From assembly GCA_964342825.1 (NCBI GenBank), contig CAYFHO010000003.1, positions 89,785 to 153,784 on the forward strand: 64,000 bases of DNA, written 5' to 3'. The stretch comes from AAA164-E04 sp964342825. GTDB taxonomy: Bacteria; Verrucomicrobiota; Verrucomicrobiia; Limisphaerales; AAA164-E04. The notes under the pieces were generated by a model, which saw nothing but the letters and a program-made list of their open reading frames with translations, made no database searches and was not told the DNA's origin. Shown in pieces: positions 63,751 to 64,000 of this stretch; positions within the stretch are counted from its first letter, which is position 1, and every line of letters starts with the position of its first letter. Both the position numbers and the translations under genes were made by a program.

Positions 63751-63783
63751 GCCCGGCAGTTTGAACAATTCAAACCGCCGGGC
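63751..63783 (+). terminator. Rho-independent terminator after the EF-hand gene
   Basis: GCCCGGC and TTTGAA on the left pair with TTCAAA and GCCGGGC on the right around a short CAA loop. ATTTATT follows, 50 bases after the stop codon. Confidence 0.8.
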
Positions 63784-63841
63784 ATTTATTAAAATCGCAC
63801 CTGGCAAAAAACCATCATCACCCAGTTTCAAGTTAATCACC

Positions 63842-64000
63842 ATGGATAAACCTGCTCAAAGTCGATTGAGAGCTCTCAAAGGATTGGGTTTTCTCCTGAT
63901 TGCCTGGTTGGCGGTGGTGATTCTTTTTTCCATTCAACTGAACATCATTAGCCCAAGTTCGTCACTGAAGTGGGAATTGGCAGCGAATTTCCTTCAATTT
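63842..64000 (+). CDS. N-terminal part of a membrane protein, cut by the window edge
   Basis: An open frame from ATG 63842 runs to the window end (53 codons). It shows a basic start (MDKPAQSRLRALKG) followed by a membrane helix (FLLIAWLAVVILFSIQ), as in a signal-anchored or polytopic protein. The family cannot be told from this fragment. Confidence 0.5.
   Translation, partial: MDKPAQSRLRALKGLGFLLIAWLAVVILFSIQLNIISPSSSLKWELAANFLQF

Noticed and set aside
1..64000. tRNA, rRNA or CRISPR loci
   Set aside because: Reading the gaps I found no cloverleaf with a GGTTCGA-type T arm, no rRNA-like tract and no repeat-spacer array. A tRNA or Rfam scan would be needed to be certain.

Overview
The window reads as a chromosomal segment of a Verrucomicrobiota bacterium, possibly a marine or Pedosphaera-like lineage; this is an inference. 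The signs are sulfatases, CotH and EF-hand secreted proteins, H-X9-DG type pseudopilins, ECF-like sigma factors paired with zinc-ribbon Ser/Thr kinases, and a type II secretion (T2SS) operon with PilM-like GspL and PilO-like GspM proteins. Base composition is moderate, by eye a little under 50% GC. I saw no rRNA, tRNA, intact insertion sequence, phage or CRISPR array.

Layout. 0.1-6.1 kb: an M50 protease, then a tight heme operon hemE-hemN-hemY-hemH that takes uroporphyrinogen III to heme. 6.1-10.4 kb: SGNH hydrolase, sulfatase, exported MsrA and an O-methyltransferase, all on the minus strand. 10.4-18.1 kb: a vapB-like orphan antitoxin, then two head-to-tail sigma factor/Ser-Thr kinase pairs. 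18.2-21.5 kb: a three-gene overlapping operon of an HTH protein with an unknown C-terminal domain, a glucuronokinase-like GHMP kinase and GalU, which looks like a nucleotide-sugar salvage route. 21.5-27.8 kb: secreted and envelope proteins (pseudopilin, EF-hand protein, CotH protein) and a fused double sulfatase. 27.8-40.1 kb: a complete-looking T2SS operon in the order gspE-F-G-H-I-J-K-L-M-C-D, ending with a greatly elongated secretin. 40.5-49.4 kb: an exported tandem NlpC/P60-like protein with one apparently dead copy, then a giant propeller-type hybrid sensor kinase translationally coupled to a sigma-54 activator. 49.4-53.8 kb: hrpB, rpsU, rfaE2 and larE on the minus strand. 53.8-57.4 kb: a structured GC-rich candidate RNA resembling 6S RNA, a HEAT-repeat membrane protein and a second GspE/PilB-type ATPase. 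57.4-64 kb: an FG-GAP/M14 carboxypeptidase fusion, a small membrane protein, a pseudopilin, galE, an EF-hand protein and the start of a membrane protein cut by the window edge.

Functional themes. T2SS, the DUF1559-like pseudopilins and many signal-peptide proteins (sulfatases, CotH, EF-hand, carboxypeptidase) describe a cell that exports many hydrolases, probably for polysaccharide or glycoprotein use. GalU, GalE, the GHMP kinase and RfaE2 serve nucleotide-sugar and lipopolysaccharide chemistry. Regulation is elaborate: two sigma/kinase pairs, one hybrid sensor/sigma-54 pair and one HTH protein.

Most notable items: the candidate 6S-like RNA at 53.83-54.01 kb; a dispersed 29-bp repeat with a 27-bp-arm perfect palindrome copy at 61.37 kb; the HTH/GHMP/GalU operon; the tandem sigma/kinase pairs; the secretin with about six N-type repeats; the double sulfatase; and the tandem papain-like protein whose second copy has lost its cysteine.
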